Shown piece after piece: positions 1 through 12,400 of a stretch of DNA of 64,000 nucleotides. The position numbers and the translations under genes were made by a program. Source of the DNA: Ricinus communis (lineage: Eukaryota; Streptophyta; Magnoliopsida; Malpighiales; Euphorbiaceae); NCBI RefSeq assembly GCF_019578655.1, contig NC_063265.1, forward strand, positions 22,864,285 to 22,928,284. Direction: 5' to 3'. The notes under the pieces were generated by a model that saw nothing but the letters and a program-made list of their open reading frames with translations, was not told where the DNA came from and searched no databases. Every line of letters starts with the position of its first letter. Within the stretch, counting starts at the first letter, position 1.

Positions 1-150
1 ATCAATTCCCACCAAGTGAGGGGGAATATATTTCTAGAACAAATGTAGCATCCGAAAGTAGTTAAGATGATCCCAGTAAAATAATGAGTAAAGAAACAAA
101 CCATCCAGATTGCAGTATAAGGAATAAAGAAAAAGATACTATTTTCTGAC

Positions 151-1790
151 CTGCATATATCCAACATTCTCCTCACCAAAACCAATTCCTCCAACCAAAA
201 TCGGGTGGCAGGGATCAAAATGTTCAACCATCTCAAAAGGAACATCATGCACCTCCAATCTCACATATGTCCCCGTTTGGAAGCCCTCAATCTCTAATCG
301 AGTTACCTCATCAAGGTCGTTGAGTTCTGCAATATTCCTTTGTTTCTGAAGTTCAATCTCCTCCTTCAACTGAAAAATTCAACATAATGACAATGCAGAA
401 GTCACATAACCATCCATAATTTTAGAGGCATAGTGACTGCAACAAGGTATGGAAAACTTACCTTCTCAAAGTATCCACTTTCGTTGGCCTGTACTCGGTG
501 AAACTTAGCTCCATCTTTGTCATCAACTTCCTCCTCCGGTGATTCAGATCCATCATATGTAAATTTAAATTAAGGTTACAAAAATTGACTTCCTAGATAT
601 CATATGTAAGAAAGAGCACACAAACAGAAACTAAAACAATATTGCTTACACAGTGAAAATTAAAAGAAAATCAATGGATAAGAAAATAAGGAGACATCTA
701 TAAAAGATAAAGTAATTAATTATTAGCAACAACTGCATGGTAAAACAAAACCTTAAATGAAAAAGGATATTGAGCATCAAATTTTGCACGCTGAGCTAGC
801 TTTTTCAGTCTCCGCTCCTCCATCACACGCTCATCTTCTTTCTCTAGAGCACCATTGCCAGATTCATCTTTCTTACAGCTCTCATATCTCTCACCTGTTT
901 CTAAATCTTCGAAGTCACCATAAACATCATCATCATCTTCCATATTAGCATCAGAGGGTTGATTTCTTTTGGCAGCTTTTGACCAGTCACCAGTAACAAA
1001 ACGATCACGGATACTTTCATATATGTCTTCCTCTTTCCAGTTTTTAAGATCAGTATAATTTGTAAACTTGGAACAGTCCTCAGTATTTATATTTGTACCA
1101 TCCAATCCTTCGTTCAATTTCTGCAATATACAAAGCCAAGAAGCATAACTGATTATCAATGTTCAAAAGAAAAACAAATTGTATCATTTTGTAGCCCAGT
1201 TATCACATTTTCAGAAAGAAATGCTTATGCCTTGATCATGTTTTAGACCTTATTTCCTTCCCCTTTTGGCTTAAAGAACTCCTCGTCCTCACTTTCCTCA
1301 TCGTCAGTGCAATCCTGCTTTTCATTAAGAGCAGCAGTTGATGCAGAAGTTCCATATACAAGTTGCATGAGATTAATATTTCTTTTCAAGCTAGTCCTTT
1401 CAGCCAATGACTCTTTCCACTTTGATACATTGCCCAGGCCATCATCTACGAACACAATACATTGACAAAATTGGAATTTAAAAAAAAAAAAAAAAGAGAA
1501 AAGAAGCCCTTAGGAGCAAAAAGCCCCATCAACTAATTAAACCATTCCAATAAATTCACCTCACATAAATTTAAGGGAATACTTACATGAATTAAATGTT
1601 CATATTACTCACAACTGCTTTTTACATTAAGTAAACTGCAGTTACAAGGACAGTATCTATGAACCCATAACTACAAATTATTCCTATAGACAACATCTAC
1701 AATCTACATATCACAAGATACATAAATACATGCATACATATATATATGCATATACATGCGCGCGCGCGCGCACACACACACACACACACA

Positions 1791-1833
<43 letters not shown>

Positions 1834-4800
1834 ATACCATCTTTGTCTTCATTGTATCCATCTTCTTCTGGTACATCTGAATCAGAATATGATAGATCAC
1901 CTGGATCACCATTGCCATCATCATCATCTTCACTTCCATCATCAGAGTCCTGTAGCAGCATACATTTTTGGAGTTCCACGAGAAAAAATGTAAAAAAAAA
2001 AATTAAAAAAAAAAAAGAGGAAATGCTTAAGTTAGTACTAATTATGTTGCACAAGCAGTTTTACATATATCGATAACAAAAGAGAGAAAATCATCCTAGA
2101 GCATTTGTCAAGAGGGGTACCGTCTAAAATGTTAAGATCATTACTCAATTTCACAGGTTTTTCTTTCTTTCCTCAACAGCAAATTCACTTTTATGAGATG
2201 CTCTGACATTGATTGAGCACTCAGTATAGAGAAACATATAATCCAAGAAAACAGTTGGTTCAAACATTTATAAAATCTCACAAAATAAGATATATTTGTT
2301 ACTAGGATGAAAAGAAGAGAAAAACCAACAGCGTAAGAGAAAAATCCAACACAGGACTGTAAAGGTAGTCTATAGCACAATTATCGCACAGCAGGGAAAA
2401 CAAAAAGAGCATACATTCCAAGCATCCTATTGAGAACCATACATGTTAATGTTGTATGAAGGCAAGGCTATGACCTGTACACATTAATAAAACATTTAAA
2501 AAGGAGCATTTTAAACTTTCCCCTAGTAGATCATAGTTCTTCCAGAAAACATAACTACTAACAGCAATAATTACCTTCAGATCCTTATCATCAATGTCAT
2601 CTCCAAAAGTAGCTTTTCTTCTGAATCTTCCCCCATGAAATTCAACTTGCTGCTTCACATGATCTTTAAGATTAGCCTGATGGTTTGATGTGTCACCATG
2701 TTCTTTGTTAGAAACACCATCTTCCCCATTTTCCATAGCATCCTTTGCAGCCACTTCATCTTGATCAGAAGATTCTGAATCACTTCCAGTATTAGTTTCT
2801 TCTCCAGACCCATCTGGTTCACTTTGTCGCCCAAGATCACCCTGCCCCAAAGACTCTATACCACGTCTCTGCTGCTTGTCATTATCTTTCACATCATTCT
2901 GAATTTCAGATCCAATAGTACCATTCCTACTGAAAAGGCTAATGAAGCTATTTTCCAATTTCTCATCAATTGAATATTTGGTGTTCTGTAGTGATTTCAC
3001 CAAAACCTCACCTACATCTTCCTTTCCTACAATACAGGAGCAGACACTCAGAAATAGAATTTACTAAAATGAAGGATTACATTTGCAACTTGCTATATGC
3101 ACAACGACACCTAAATGCAAAATATCTATACATCGCAAGATAAACTCATAGTTTAAATATGTTTTTTATTTTCTTCTTTCAGTAAGTAGTTGAAGACATA
3201 AATCCTAGTTAATATGAAAAAACGTTCCCAAAATGATGAGCAAGAGATGTAGCTAAGGTATTTTAAAAACAGAACGTGACAAAAGAGTTAGGTCAATTGA
3301 GAATAACAATGTTGACATAGCTTCAACCACCAAACAAGAGAAGGAAAGAATATAATATCATTTTGTGAACCTTTCTGTTTTGTTCCCCCATTTTCATCAT
3401 CAACTTTTGAAAACTGAACAAAGTGGTCATTTATGTTTATATAGACAGCATCCTTGTCATACAGCAGATCACCAACGCCAGACATGGGTGCATAAAATAG
3501 CTTTTCCTTGTCTCTCAATCCCTTCTTTTTTGCAGCTGATGGTAGAGGGCAAGGGTCAGCCAAGGCTGTGACTCCTGCCAAACTATAATCACCAACACCA
3601 GCAATATGTACCTGATTTGCAATTCGTTTATTAGACAACAGATAAATTTGAGGAGAAAAATGCAGACAAATATAATGTATTTAGCTACGATAGCTGGAAC
3701 AAAATCATCTCCTATGAGGAAAAATAGATTGCTCCAGTATCTATCCAGGATATGTTGTTCTGTAGTTATAAAAGGCGTTAGACACATCAAGACGCAAAAG
3801 AGTCCTGGAGCCTAGGCACCAGGCACAGGACAGGCGCATGCCTGATCAAGTGAGACACAAAGAAAAGATATCATACAGTAAAGCTAATAAGACTCATAAC
3901 ATAACACATGCATAAAATCATAAAATAGACATCAATATCTTTTAAATCTAAAATAAAATACATGCACAAAAACAAACTTAGCATATTCCTAAATCCATAA
4001 TAAATGCTAAAAGGAAACATGTTCAAGAGACATAAAACGATAATTATAGACTTATAGTCCTACCAAATAATTGTAATTCCTAAACCATGACCCATAAGAC
4101 TTAATTAAGCTCGATATAGTCAACTAATTCTTCATTAAATTCCTCAATTTCCTCATGGTCACTTTCAGTTTTCTCTTTATCATCTTCTTCAAAATTAATC
4201 TCTTCCTTATCTCTAAATACTAAAGAAAAATTTTGAAAAGATGTTTTTTGACTTGTAGAAACCCTTATTCAATAATCTTTTGATTTTTTAAAGTAAGGTC
4301 TAAGATTTGTGAGAGCCAATCAATTGCCCAACTTTAATTGTAATTGAGAAACAAAATTTAGGTCCAAATTCACTAATGTGTGAATTTTTTTCACCTCACC
4401 ACCTCCTTTGAAGGGCATGCCTTAGTGAAGTTGGTCGCCTCTATCATTATGAGGAGCACAGGCTTGAGCCTGAGGCACCCTTTAACAACTATGTGAGATC
4501 CAGGTCTTGATGGGACTCCATACAAACTTGTTTGTGCATATAATTATCCAGGTTATAAGTAGGTGGTATAGCTCCTCAAAGTGACAATCTAGCTAATAAT
4601 CTAAAACTCCAAAGACCACTCTTAAATTGAAACAAGAAACCACTTGTTTCATCCATCTATGGCTCCAAAAAATTTTAATACACTGTAAATGTAACTGATG
4701 TGGAAGAATGTAAGTACCTTAGTACCCTTTTTTAAATTACAACCCCGCAAGTAGCCATAAAGTGTGACATTTCTATCCGATTTTCTGTTCATATGCACTT

Positions 4801-6510
4801 GTTCCGGAGGAGTTACGTCTTCAAAACGATCTACTAAAACATAGGGGTGAGAAGTTCTCCAAGATAATGGATGGAACTTCATAACAGATATAAACCGTGC
4901 AAGATTGTGAATCTCCCGCCTAGGATACCTGTTCAATTAGATAAACCAAGAAAAGAAAGAAATCAACTTTAGCATAAATAATCCAGAAAATGTAAATTAC
5001 CAGAAAGGAAGGATGCATGCTCCGTAATACTGAACACTGCTGAGATACTTACTTCCCATGTATAAGACCAGACAAATAGAATAATTTTGCGCCATCATAT
5101 ATTTCTGTCCAGAAACGATGCTTGAGTCTCTGCTTTGTTTTCCTAAGCTTCTTCACATCCTTGAATTTATCGAGGTGAGTAAGGACTCCCATAACCTTCG
5201 GGAATCCATGAACTTGCAAAATATTCAAAAATTCAAATGTCTCCTGCAACAAATATTATGCGTAATCAAAATTCTTGCTCTTTAATTTATCATTACCAAT
5301 TCTACCCCAAATGAGATACAACAAAGTCAAGGAGATAGAGAGAAACTGAGGAGGTCCAGCAAACAATAAACAAGTAAATCCTACTTCAACAATATATTAC
5401 AGACATACACAAGGTACCTAGATGACTTGATTGATAGTCAACTTGCAAACTGCTATAGCAAGCTAAAGGTTAAAATGCAAAATTAACAAACCACTTAAGG
5501 AACAATAACGACATTTTAATTTGAGTCCAGAACAAACTTTGGCTACTTAATGATGTTTCATTAGTTCACTCAAGCCAAAATCTGAATACTGACTTGAAAA
5601 GATCTTCTTGATCAAGTATATCAAATAGTTAAGGCAAAGCATGCATGAAAGACTATATCTCACCATTTCAAACCCATAGCTTCCATCTATCAAAAGCAAA
5701 GCTAAATCAGCAAATTTTGCAGCATCAATCATGCCATTGATATCATTTGGGCACTCCACAAACTGAACTCGCCTTTGCTTACCTATCATATTTCATAATT
5801 CCAAATGTTAGCAAAACAAGGTAAGCTCCAAAACCCTCCCAAATGTAATTAGAGGAGGCAGAAAAAAAAAAAAGACACCTGACACAATGGTAATCGGGCC
5901 TCGAACTTCAGGTAAATTATGCTTAGTGTAATGCTTTACAAGAGATTTTATCAATAGAGACTTGCCAACCTGTCACCGAAAGTTTTGACCAAATTAACAA
6001 GCCATAGGATCATCATACAACAAATTAGAATTCTAAGAGTTCAAAGCTAAAAATAATAATAATAATAATAAAATTTAACAATTAAAAGAAACTAGACTAC
6101 CAACATTGCCCATGATCATATATACCTGAGGTGGTCCGTGTACAAGAACAACATAAGGCGCGGGTTCACCATAAGACCTATCAATAGTAGGGACATGAAG
6201 TCTACGCTGCTCTTTTTCTACAGCTCGTGACTGCAATCTCTTGGCCTTAACACTTGAATTAAACGCAAATGCCTACGATTTTTTTCCCAATAATAAAAAA
6301 AAAATTAGCCAGTCGATAAACCCAATATACACAAGCAAGAGAGTAAAAAAGGTGTTTGAAAACAAAAACCTTAGGGTTTTGCTTCTTTTCCTCGGTCGAA
6401 TTGTCGTCAGTCTTCTTCTTTTTATCTGATTTCGCCTGCTTCTTGGGACCTGCTTGACGAGACCTATGGACCTTATGCGACTGCTCCTTGCTGCCACTGT
6501 CCATACCCAT
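151..6510 (-). CDS. BMS1: BMS1-like ribosome biogenesis GTPase, 3' end outside window
   Basis: Nucleolar GTPase of the BMS1/TSR1 family that recruits RCL1 to pre-ribosomes and acts in 40S maturation (family knowledge). Start ATG at 6508-6510. Exons read on minus: 6370-6510, 6126-6272, 5879-5969, 5664-5782, 5053-5243, 4718-4928, 3371-3611, 2575-3026, 1838-1949, 1249-1445, 771-1120, 462-558, 151-369. Together they give 2568 nt (856 codons) with phase kept throughout. Seen: a basic Lys-rich N-terminus typical of a nucleolar signal; P-loop GPPQVGKS split between exons 2 and 3; a stretch containing ETFEFLNILQVHGFPKVMGV; the conserved FWTEIYDGAKLFYLSG block; an acidic middle region of Asp/Glu/Ser runs; and DVYGDFEDLETGE followed by the start of the C-terminal domain. 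No lesion is seen. All introns are GT-AG except the eleventh, which is AT-AC. The C-terminal third (RKKHRW-type block onward) lies before base 1. The family identification is very secure. Confidence 0.96.
559..770 (-). other. U12-type AT-AC intron (intron 11 of BMS1)
   Basis: On the minus strand exon 11 ends ...GATGCTCA and the intron starts ATATCCTTTT, the U12 5' splice-site consensus. It ends ...TTTAC before ATATGATGG. A CCTTAAT branch-point-like motif (plus 570-575) lies 11-12 nt before the AC end, which is the distance expected for U12 introns. Only this splice restores the conserved reading FDAQ-YDGSE. A GT-AG alternative (donor at 750-751, nearest AG near 593) gives the wrong frame in exon 12. 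Seen directly; the spliceosome class is inferred from consensus. Confidence 0.88.
1757..1830. repeat. Compound microsatellite (CG)n(CA)n(GA)n inside BMS1 intron 9
   Basis: Runs of CG, then CA, then about 17 GA units, in the intron between exons 9 and 10 (1446-1837). On the coding strand this is a long CT tract starting about seven bases after the 5' splice site GTATCCCC. Open frames through this stretch are repeat artefacts. Confidence 0.97.
3763..4491. mobile_element. Possible MITE/hAT-like insertion in BMS1 intron 6
   Basis: Intron 6 (3612-4717) is about 1.1 kb against 80-550 nt for the others. Near its ends lie imperfect inverted repeats, GTAGTTATAAAAGGCG (from 3763) and the reverse complement of CACCCTTTAACAACTAT (ending 4491). 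They are followed inwards by AGGCGCATGCCT-like and GGCTTGAGCCTGAGGCAC sequences typical of a common plant dispersed repeat. The core is AT-rich and non-coding. Target duplication is not clear, so class and exact ends are uncertain. Confidence 0.42.
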
Positions 6511-6540
6511 GGTTCAGCTCCTCAACGAAACACAAAAACC

Positions 6541-6665
6541 CTAGTTTTAACCAACAAAAAAAAGAATTGAATTACAGATAAACAGGGAATGACTAATCAC
6601 TTAATTATTGGAAACAGGAAGAAAATGCAACGAAAACAAATTTAACTAACAGCAGCGCTACTTAC
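6541..6665 (-). other. Putative 5' UTR intron of BMS1
   Basis: On the minus strand a donor-like GTAAGTAG begins at 6665 and an acceptor ...AACTAG ends at 6541, leaving a 30-nt leader (6511-6540) before the start codon. No upstream ATG is evident in that leader. Typical of plant housekeeping genes, but unsupported by transcript data here. Confidence 0.45.
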
Positions 6666-6850
6666 AGTTCCAAGGTTAATATGCAGAGAGCGATATATTA
6701 TAGAATAGAGTGCGAGTTTAAGGGAGCAAGTTGTGGGGGTGGCCGCCGCGGCCAGAGTTGAGTTTGGGTGTTCCCAGGGGGCGAGAGTTTCTTCTTTTTT
6801 CTTTTTTTAATTTCCCTTCGTTTTTTATACTTGAGCTTCGAACCGAACCG
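6666..6850 (-). promoter_or_regulatory. Probable BMS1 promoter / 5' UTR region
   Basis: The region holds a GC-rich patch (about 6730-6785), a TATA-like CTATAATATATCG reading on minus (near 6693-6706) and a pyrimidine/purine-biased tract near 6790-6810. Any of these could mark the core promoter. The transcription start cannot be fixed from sequence. Confidence 0.3.
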
Positions 6851-6941
6851 AAGAAAAAGGACGGTTCGGATTGTCGGATCTCCATTAATACGAGCAAAAG
6901 CTACTAAAAACCAAAAAAAGGAAAACTCAAAGCAACAATAA

Positions 6942-6943
<2 letters not shown>

Positions 6944-7021
<78 letters not shown>
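6944..7021. repeat. (TA)n microsatellite
   Basis: About 39 uninterrupted TA units just upstream of BMS1. The following stretch to about 7800 is AT-rich, with no gene or recognisable element. Confidence 0.98.
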
Positions 7022-7023
<2 letters not shown>

Positions 7024-7800
7024 TTAACTTTTAACATATAAAATTTTTATTTTGATATTTATATTTATTTTGATACATAAAATTTATATATAATTTTTAA
7101 TTTTTAATTAATAAATTATATTTCTAATAAATACTTATTTTCATATTAAAAAATAATTTATTAATAATAAATTAATTTTTTAATTAGATAGTGTTTAATT
7201 TTCTAATTAAATAATAATTATTCTAAAATAATATTAATTATATTTTAATATTATGATTTATACCAAATGGAGTGCAAGAACTGAAATTTTATAAGGTTCA
7301 ATAAATAAGTCATATGCATGTAGCTTCTCACTTTAGTTTTGTAAAAGGAAATAAATTGAGTCTCTCATGTGTTTAAAAATGTAGCAGCATCATCACTCAA
7401 TCTATTTCGCGTCGACACTTTTGTAGTCTTCCTCTTTAGACTTGCCTCTCATCTTTCTCCACTTATTTTGGGGTGGCACAGACACGGGAGTCATGAATTC
7501 CTTGTAATTTGGGGATGTGGTGCTCAAATCCTAATAAAAGAAAATAAAATCTACTCCGACCAACACAACTATTTCCAAATGTAAGGTTCATTCTCTTTTT
7601 TTTCTTTTTTTTTTGTATATTGGGAAATTATGTGCTTCTTTCCCGAACTTTTCACTTTCTTTTTCTTTTTTTGAAAATAAACTAACACTTTATTTGAGTA
7701 ACAAACTTTGCAACTTTTCTTTCGTATCACAATCTCCATATTGACATATAAAGTATACATTATAGTAGCATACTCCACAAAACCTACAAAAGGGCTCTAA
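7022..7800. other. AT-rich spacer, no gene seen
   Basis: Very AT-rich to about 7260, then mixed composition. Short open frames here have no recognisable domain. The left end of the neighbouring retrotransposon cannot be placed exactly. Confidence 0.5.
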
Positions 7801-9482
7801 GGCATGTAATGTAGGGCGTCAAGAAATGGGATCAAAGCTCAACATGGTTTAACCTAGAGGGGAATGTAAAATAAAAAGAAAAAATGAGCGAATAATCGTA
7901 ATCCTAAAATTTGAGGCTCTAACTACCTAAAGGAATCTTCAGTCATCCCCCCACATATGTGTCACAAAGTCTCGAATAGAACCAAGGCAAGTCCAAGAAT
8001 CATACTACATAAGAGGAAAATAATCACACATGAAAAACAAAAAGATTGATTCAAATGTGTCAGTCTATATGGCTCAAATTCCTCACAAGTTACTCAAGAT
8101 ACATACATTAGTCGAGTCGGGACTCGGAAGATAATTCTAGCCACAACCCATTGCCAAGAAAGGATTTATACATCATTACCGAATTATTCAATCCAGTGCC
8201 AATCAACTCATGACAAGAACTATAGAAAAACATTTTTCTTTTGAAATTACTTGCTTTATATATTGGCTTGGAATGTTCAAAATTCTTTTTTTTTCCATTT
8301 ATTTATTTATTTTAGCAACAACAAAAAAAACTAATACATACACTAATACCCTCCCCCACACTTGAATGTTGCAGTGTCCATAGTACAAAAGCAAAATATA
8401 AACATAAGTAAAAGGGTGAGGTACTCACAAAATCTCACTAAAGAGGAGGAGGAGGGTTCGAAAACCCTTGTGACTCAATCCAAGTATTTAGATTCTCCAA
8501 AGCGAGTTTGGTTGAAGTCTGGTTGAATTGGGCATCAAAAATCCAGCAGATTGTTCCAGACTTTCCTCCAAAAATCAAGCAATTCAAAACCTAGGTTTTG
8601 AATTAATTAGGGCATTTCGTTGTTGGTTACAAAATCCCTGACTAATGAAGAGGAAATTCAACCAAAGTTTTGTGCAACTTCAATGAATGTCGAAGATTTG
8701 AGCTGGAAATTTTTTTTTGTTTGCAGTTGTGCGTTGATGAAGAGGCTGGAGAAAGTACGGCACCGAACATAGGGCTCGAGCTATCGCCTTTAACTGCAAT
8801 AAGACGGGTCGCGACCAGGCTGCGATGATTATAGGTGCATCGCTTCCATCCCGTGGAGTGGACTGGTTGTCTCTTTTCTTCTCCCGTGTGAGGTCACGGC
8901 CTGGCAGTGGCTCGTGATGTCAGGTCGCGACCTTGCTGTGGAGCGAACTGCCTCGTATGTTGTTTTATTTTGAGAGCCGCGGGTTACCTGTGGTTGAGAC
9001 TAGTCGGCCGTGGTGGTTGTGGACTAGAATGCCTTCATTCTCTCGCTTCCCCCCTTTTTTTCTTCTTCTTTTTTTTTCTTTGCTAATTTGGTGAGGGCAT
9101 GAGTACCTACTAAAAAAAATGAAATGAAAGAAATAAAACAAGAATAAGGCTTAAGCTAAAACAAATTAAGTAAAAGAAATAAAAACACAACACACAAAAC
9201 AAAGCAAAATAAAAGAAGATAAAAAGTCAAAGTTCTAAATCCTAAGTACAATACTGCGATTGCAATGTTGTACCAAAATGCTTGCATAAAACGAAAAATT
9301 ATTTATATGATTTTGTTTTCCTAATTTAATTTTTTTTATTTTGTAAATGCAAAATGTAAATAAATAAAGTAAAGTATGAGTAAAAAGAAAATTGAAAATA
9401 AAAATTAAAAATTAGGAATGAGTTTGGGGTGCCTCCTAAAAGCACTTGTTTATAAGGTCATAAGCTCGACCTCCTTTGCGAT
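7800..9482 (-). mobile_element. 3' non-coding part of the Athila-type element
   Basis: Lies downstream of integrase on the minus strand. At about 8350 the minus strand reads AAGTGTGGGGGAGGGT, the purine-rich tract typical of Athila/Tat 3' regions. Just after the integrase stop is a GGAGGCACCCCAA motif also common there. No second LTR matching 13,040-14,380 was found, so the 3' end is either deleted or too diverged to see. Confidence 0.6.
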
Positions 9483-12400
9483 TCATTTCGATGAAGGGTC
9501 GGAAAGTGTGATATCCACACTCTCGTTAATGAGGTCACCGACTCTGTAATGTTTCACTCTTTGACCATTCATCTTGAAAGTACCATTTTGTTTGTTCCAA
9601 AGTTCTATTGAACCATAAGGGAAAATCTTACTAATTCGGAATAGTCCTAACCATCGAGAGCGAAGTTTTCCAGGAAAGAATTTCAATCTAAAGTTAAAAA
9701 AGAGAACTAAGTTGCCTTCCTTAAACTCTCTTCTCAAAATCCCTTTGTCATGCCATCTTTTAGTCTTCTCCTTGTACAACTTTGAACTTTCATAAGCATC
9801 AAGTCGAATCTCTTCTAGCTTATTAAGTTGCAGGAGTCTCTTCTCACCCGCCATTTGAGAGTCGAAATATAGCCTTTTGATAGCCCAAAATGCACGATGC
9901 TCTAATTCAACAGGAAGATGACATGCTTTCCCATAAACTAGTCGATATGGAGTGGTGCCAATAGGGGTCTTAAATGTTGTTCTATAAGCCCATAGTGCAT
10001 CGTCGAGTTTCACGGACCAATCTTTCCTTGCATTCGCAACCGTCTTCTCCAAAATGGTTTTAGTCTCTCGATTAAAAATCTCTACTTGACCATTACTTTG
10101 TGGGTGATATGAAAGCCCTACTCGATGATGTACTCCATACTACTTAAGCGTCGCCTCGAATCGATTCTCCAAGAAATACTTGCCTCCATCACTAATCAAT
10201 GCTCGTGGTACACCAAATCGAGGAAAAATATTCTTTCTAAAGAACTTGCTTACTACACGAGCATCATTGGTTGGAGTAGTTATGGTTTCAACCCACTTTA
10301 AGACATAATCTACAGCGACTAAGATATATCTATTCCCATAAGAAGAAGGGAACGGTCCCATGAAATCTATTCTCCACACAGCGAACAATTCTACCTCGGG
10401 AGGCGTAGTACTCTCCTTAGACTCCCTTGGTTTCAACACTTTCTTGATAGGCTCATCAGCTGCTAACACTTGTGTCTCCTCCAAGAGCCTCTTGCACTCT
10501 CTTGTTTTCCAATCCTCTTCATCTGGACCCCCTATTAAGACCATCTGCAATGAATTATTGAGTTGTGAATCTGCAGCCTTAACTTCCACTACTTTATCTA
10601 GAGCATCCACGCTATAAATTATTTCCTCCTTAGAAGGGGAATCCATAGAACTTGTGAGTGAATACTCCACCTTCTCATCACCCACTTCAAAGGTGATTTT
10701 CCTATTCTTCATGTCAATAATGGCCCCAACAGTGGCCAAGAAGGATCTCCCTAGAATGATAGGGACTTGCGCGTCTTCTTACATCTCTATAATGACAAAA
10801 TCATAAGGGATGAAGAATTTCCCAACTCTAAGTGGCACATCCTCAAGAATACCCAAAGAAAATTTCACTGATTTGTCTGCCAACTGTAAGGAAATGCGCG
10901 TGGGTTTTAATTCATCCATCTGAAGTTTCTTGCAAATTAATAGGGGCATAAGACTGACACTTGCCCCTAGATCACATAAAGCCTTTTTTATTTCGATGTC
11001 ACCTAGCTTGACTGGAATGGAGTAGCTCCCTGGATCTCCTAGCTTCTTTGGAAGCTTGTTTTGCAATATAGCACTACATTCAGCTATCAGTGAGACCGTT
11101 GCATTCTCTTTAATTTTCCTCTTGTTAGAAAGCATGTCTTTCAGGAATTTAGCATAGGAAGGCATCTCTGAGATTGCATCCAAGAATGGGATGTGATCTG
11201 CAACTTCTTTAGAATGTCCAGGAATTTCCCATACTTCTTTTCTAACTTTGCCTGTGCCAATCGTTGTGGGAAAGGTACAGGTGGCTTGTAAGGTTTAATG
11301 ACAATAGGTTCTTTCTTCTCTTCAGTTTTCTTTTTTTCTATCATCTTCTCAGCTTCAACCATCTCTTCCTCTACTGCAACTACTTTCTTTTGAACTACCT
11401 TCGGTGGAAGGTCTTCTAGCTCTCTACCATTCCTCAAAGTTACAGCATTAATTTGACCCTTAAGTGGTTGCTCGGTGTTACTAGGAAAGTGACCCGGAAC
11501 CTTTGAAGATTGACCCACTTGTTGAGCAAGTTGGCTTATTTGATTCTCCATGAGTTTGGTTTGAGCTTGAATCTGTTGAATTGAAATAATAAGGAGACTA
11601 TTATGTTTCAACTGCTCTTCCCAATACTTGTCTTGCTTAGCCTGTGAGGCTGCAAAAGTTTCAACCAAAGCTTCTAGATTGGACTTGGTTTGTGGTTATG
11701 GTTCTAGTGGGGGAGGTTGTTGATTGTAGTTTTGATGATTGAAGGGTGGTCTATTTTGAAAACATGGAGGATGACTGAAGTTGTTGTGAGGTGATGATGG
11801 TAATGGTGGGTTCAACTGATTTTGAGTGTTCTTGTAAGAGAATGTTGGGTTTTATTTCCAACCTTCATTGTAAGTGTTGGAGTAAGGATCATAGGGTCTC
11901 ATTTGCTGGTTGTTGTTATAGAGAGCATTAGCTTGCTCTATTAACATTTCAGTATATTGACACTCACTTGCAATATGTCCTTGTACTCCACATGTCTCAT
12001 AAGATGCTACCACAGATGGCCCTGCTCGAAGTTGATCAACCTTAAATGACAAAGCCTGCACAGTACTAGTCAAGAGAGTCATTGCATCAATGTCATGTTT
12101 ACCCCCTTTCTTTGCACTATTTCTCCCACCTGAGTGAAAGTTATCATTAGCAGCCATCTTCTCAAGTAATGCCTTAGCCTCAGTAGGGACCTTTTCAATA
12201 AAATTACCACCCGACGCAGCGTCAATGTAAATCCTGTACTCATGCGTCAACCCATTATAGAAGGTCTGAATCAATAGCCACTCTTGAATTCCATGATGAG
12301 GACACTTTCTCTGCAGACGCTTGAATCTTCTCCAATACTCATATAATGACTCATCATCTAGTTGACGAAGAGTGCTCAACTCGGTCCTTAGCCTTATAGT

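Noticed and set aside
757..948. Plus-strand open frame across BMS1 exon 11
   Set aside because: Shadow of the minus-strand acidic exon; His/Ser-rich composition comes from reading GAT/GAA codons backwards.
1446..1837. BMS1 intron 9 as a second U12 intron (donor GTATCCCC)
   Set aside because: The first six bases fit the U12 consensus, but the sequence before the AG lacks a CCTTAAC-like branch motif, so a normal U2 intron is more likely.
1697..2076. Open frames on both strands with repeated Ser-Leu, Glu-Arg or Thr-His
   Set aside because: They are translations of the CA/GA microsatellite inside an intron.
8330..8360. 3' LTR of the first Athila element starting right after the GTGTGGGGGAGGGT tract
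   Set aside because: Sequence to its left does not match the 13,040-14,380 LTR, so the tract cannot be shown to be the final one.
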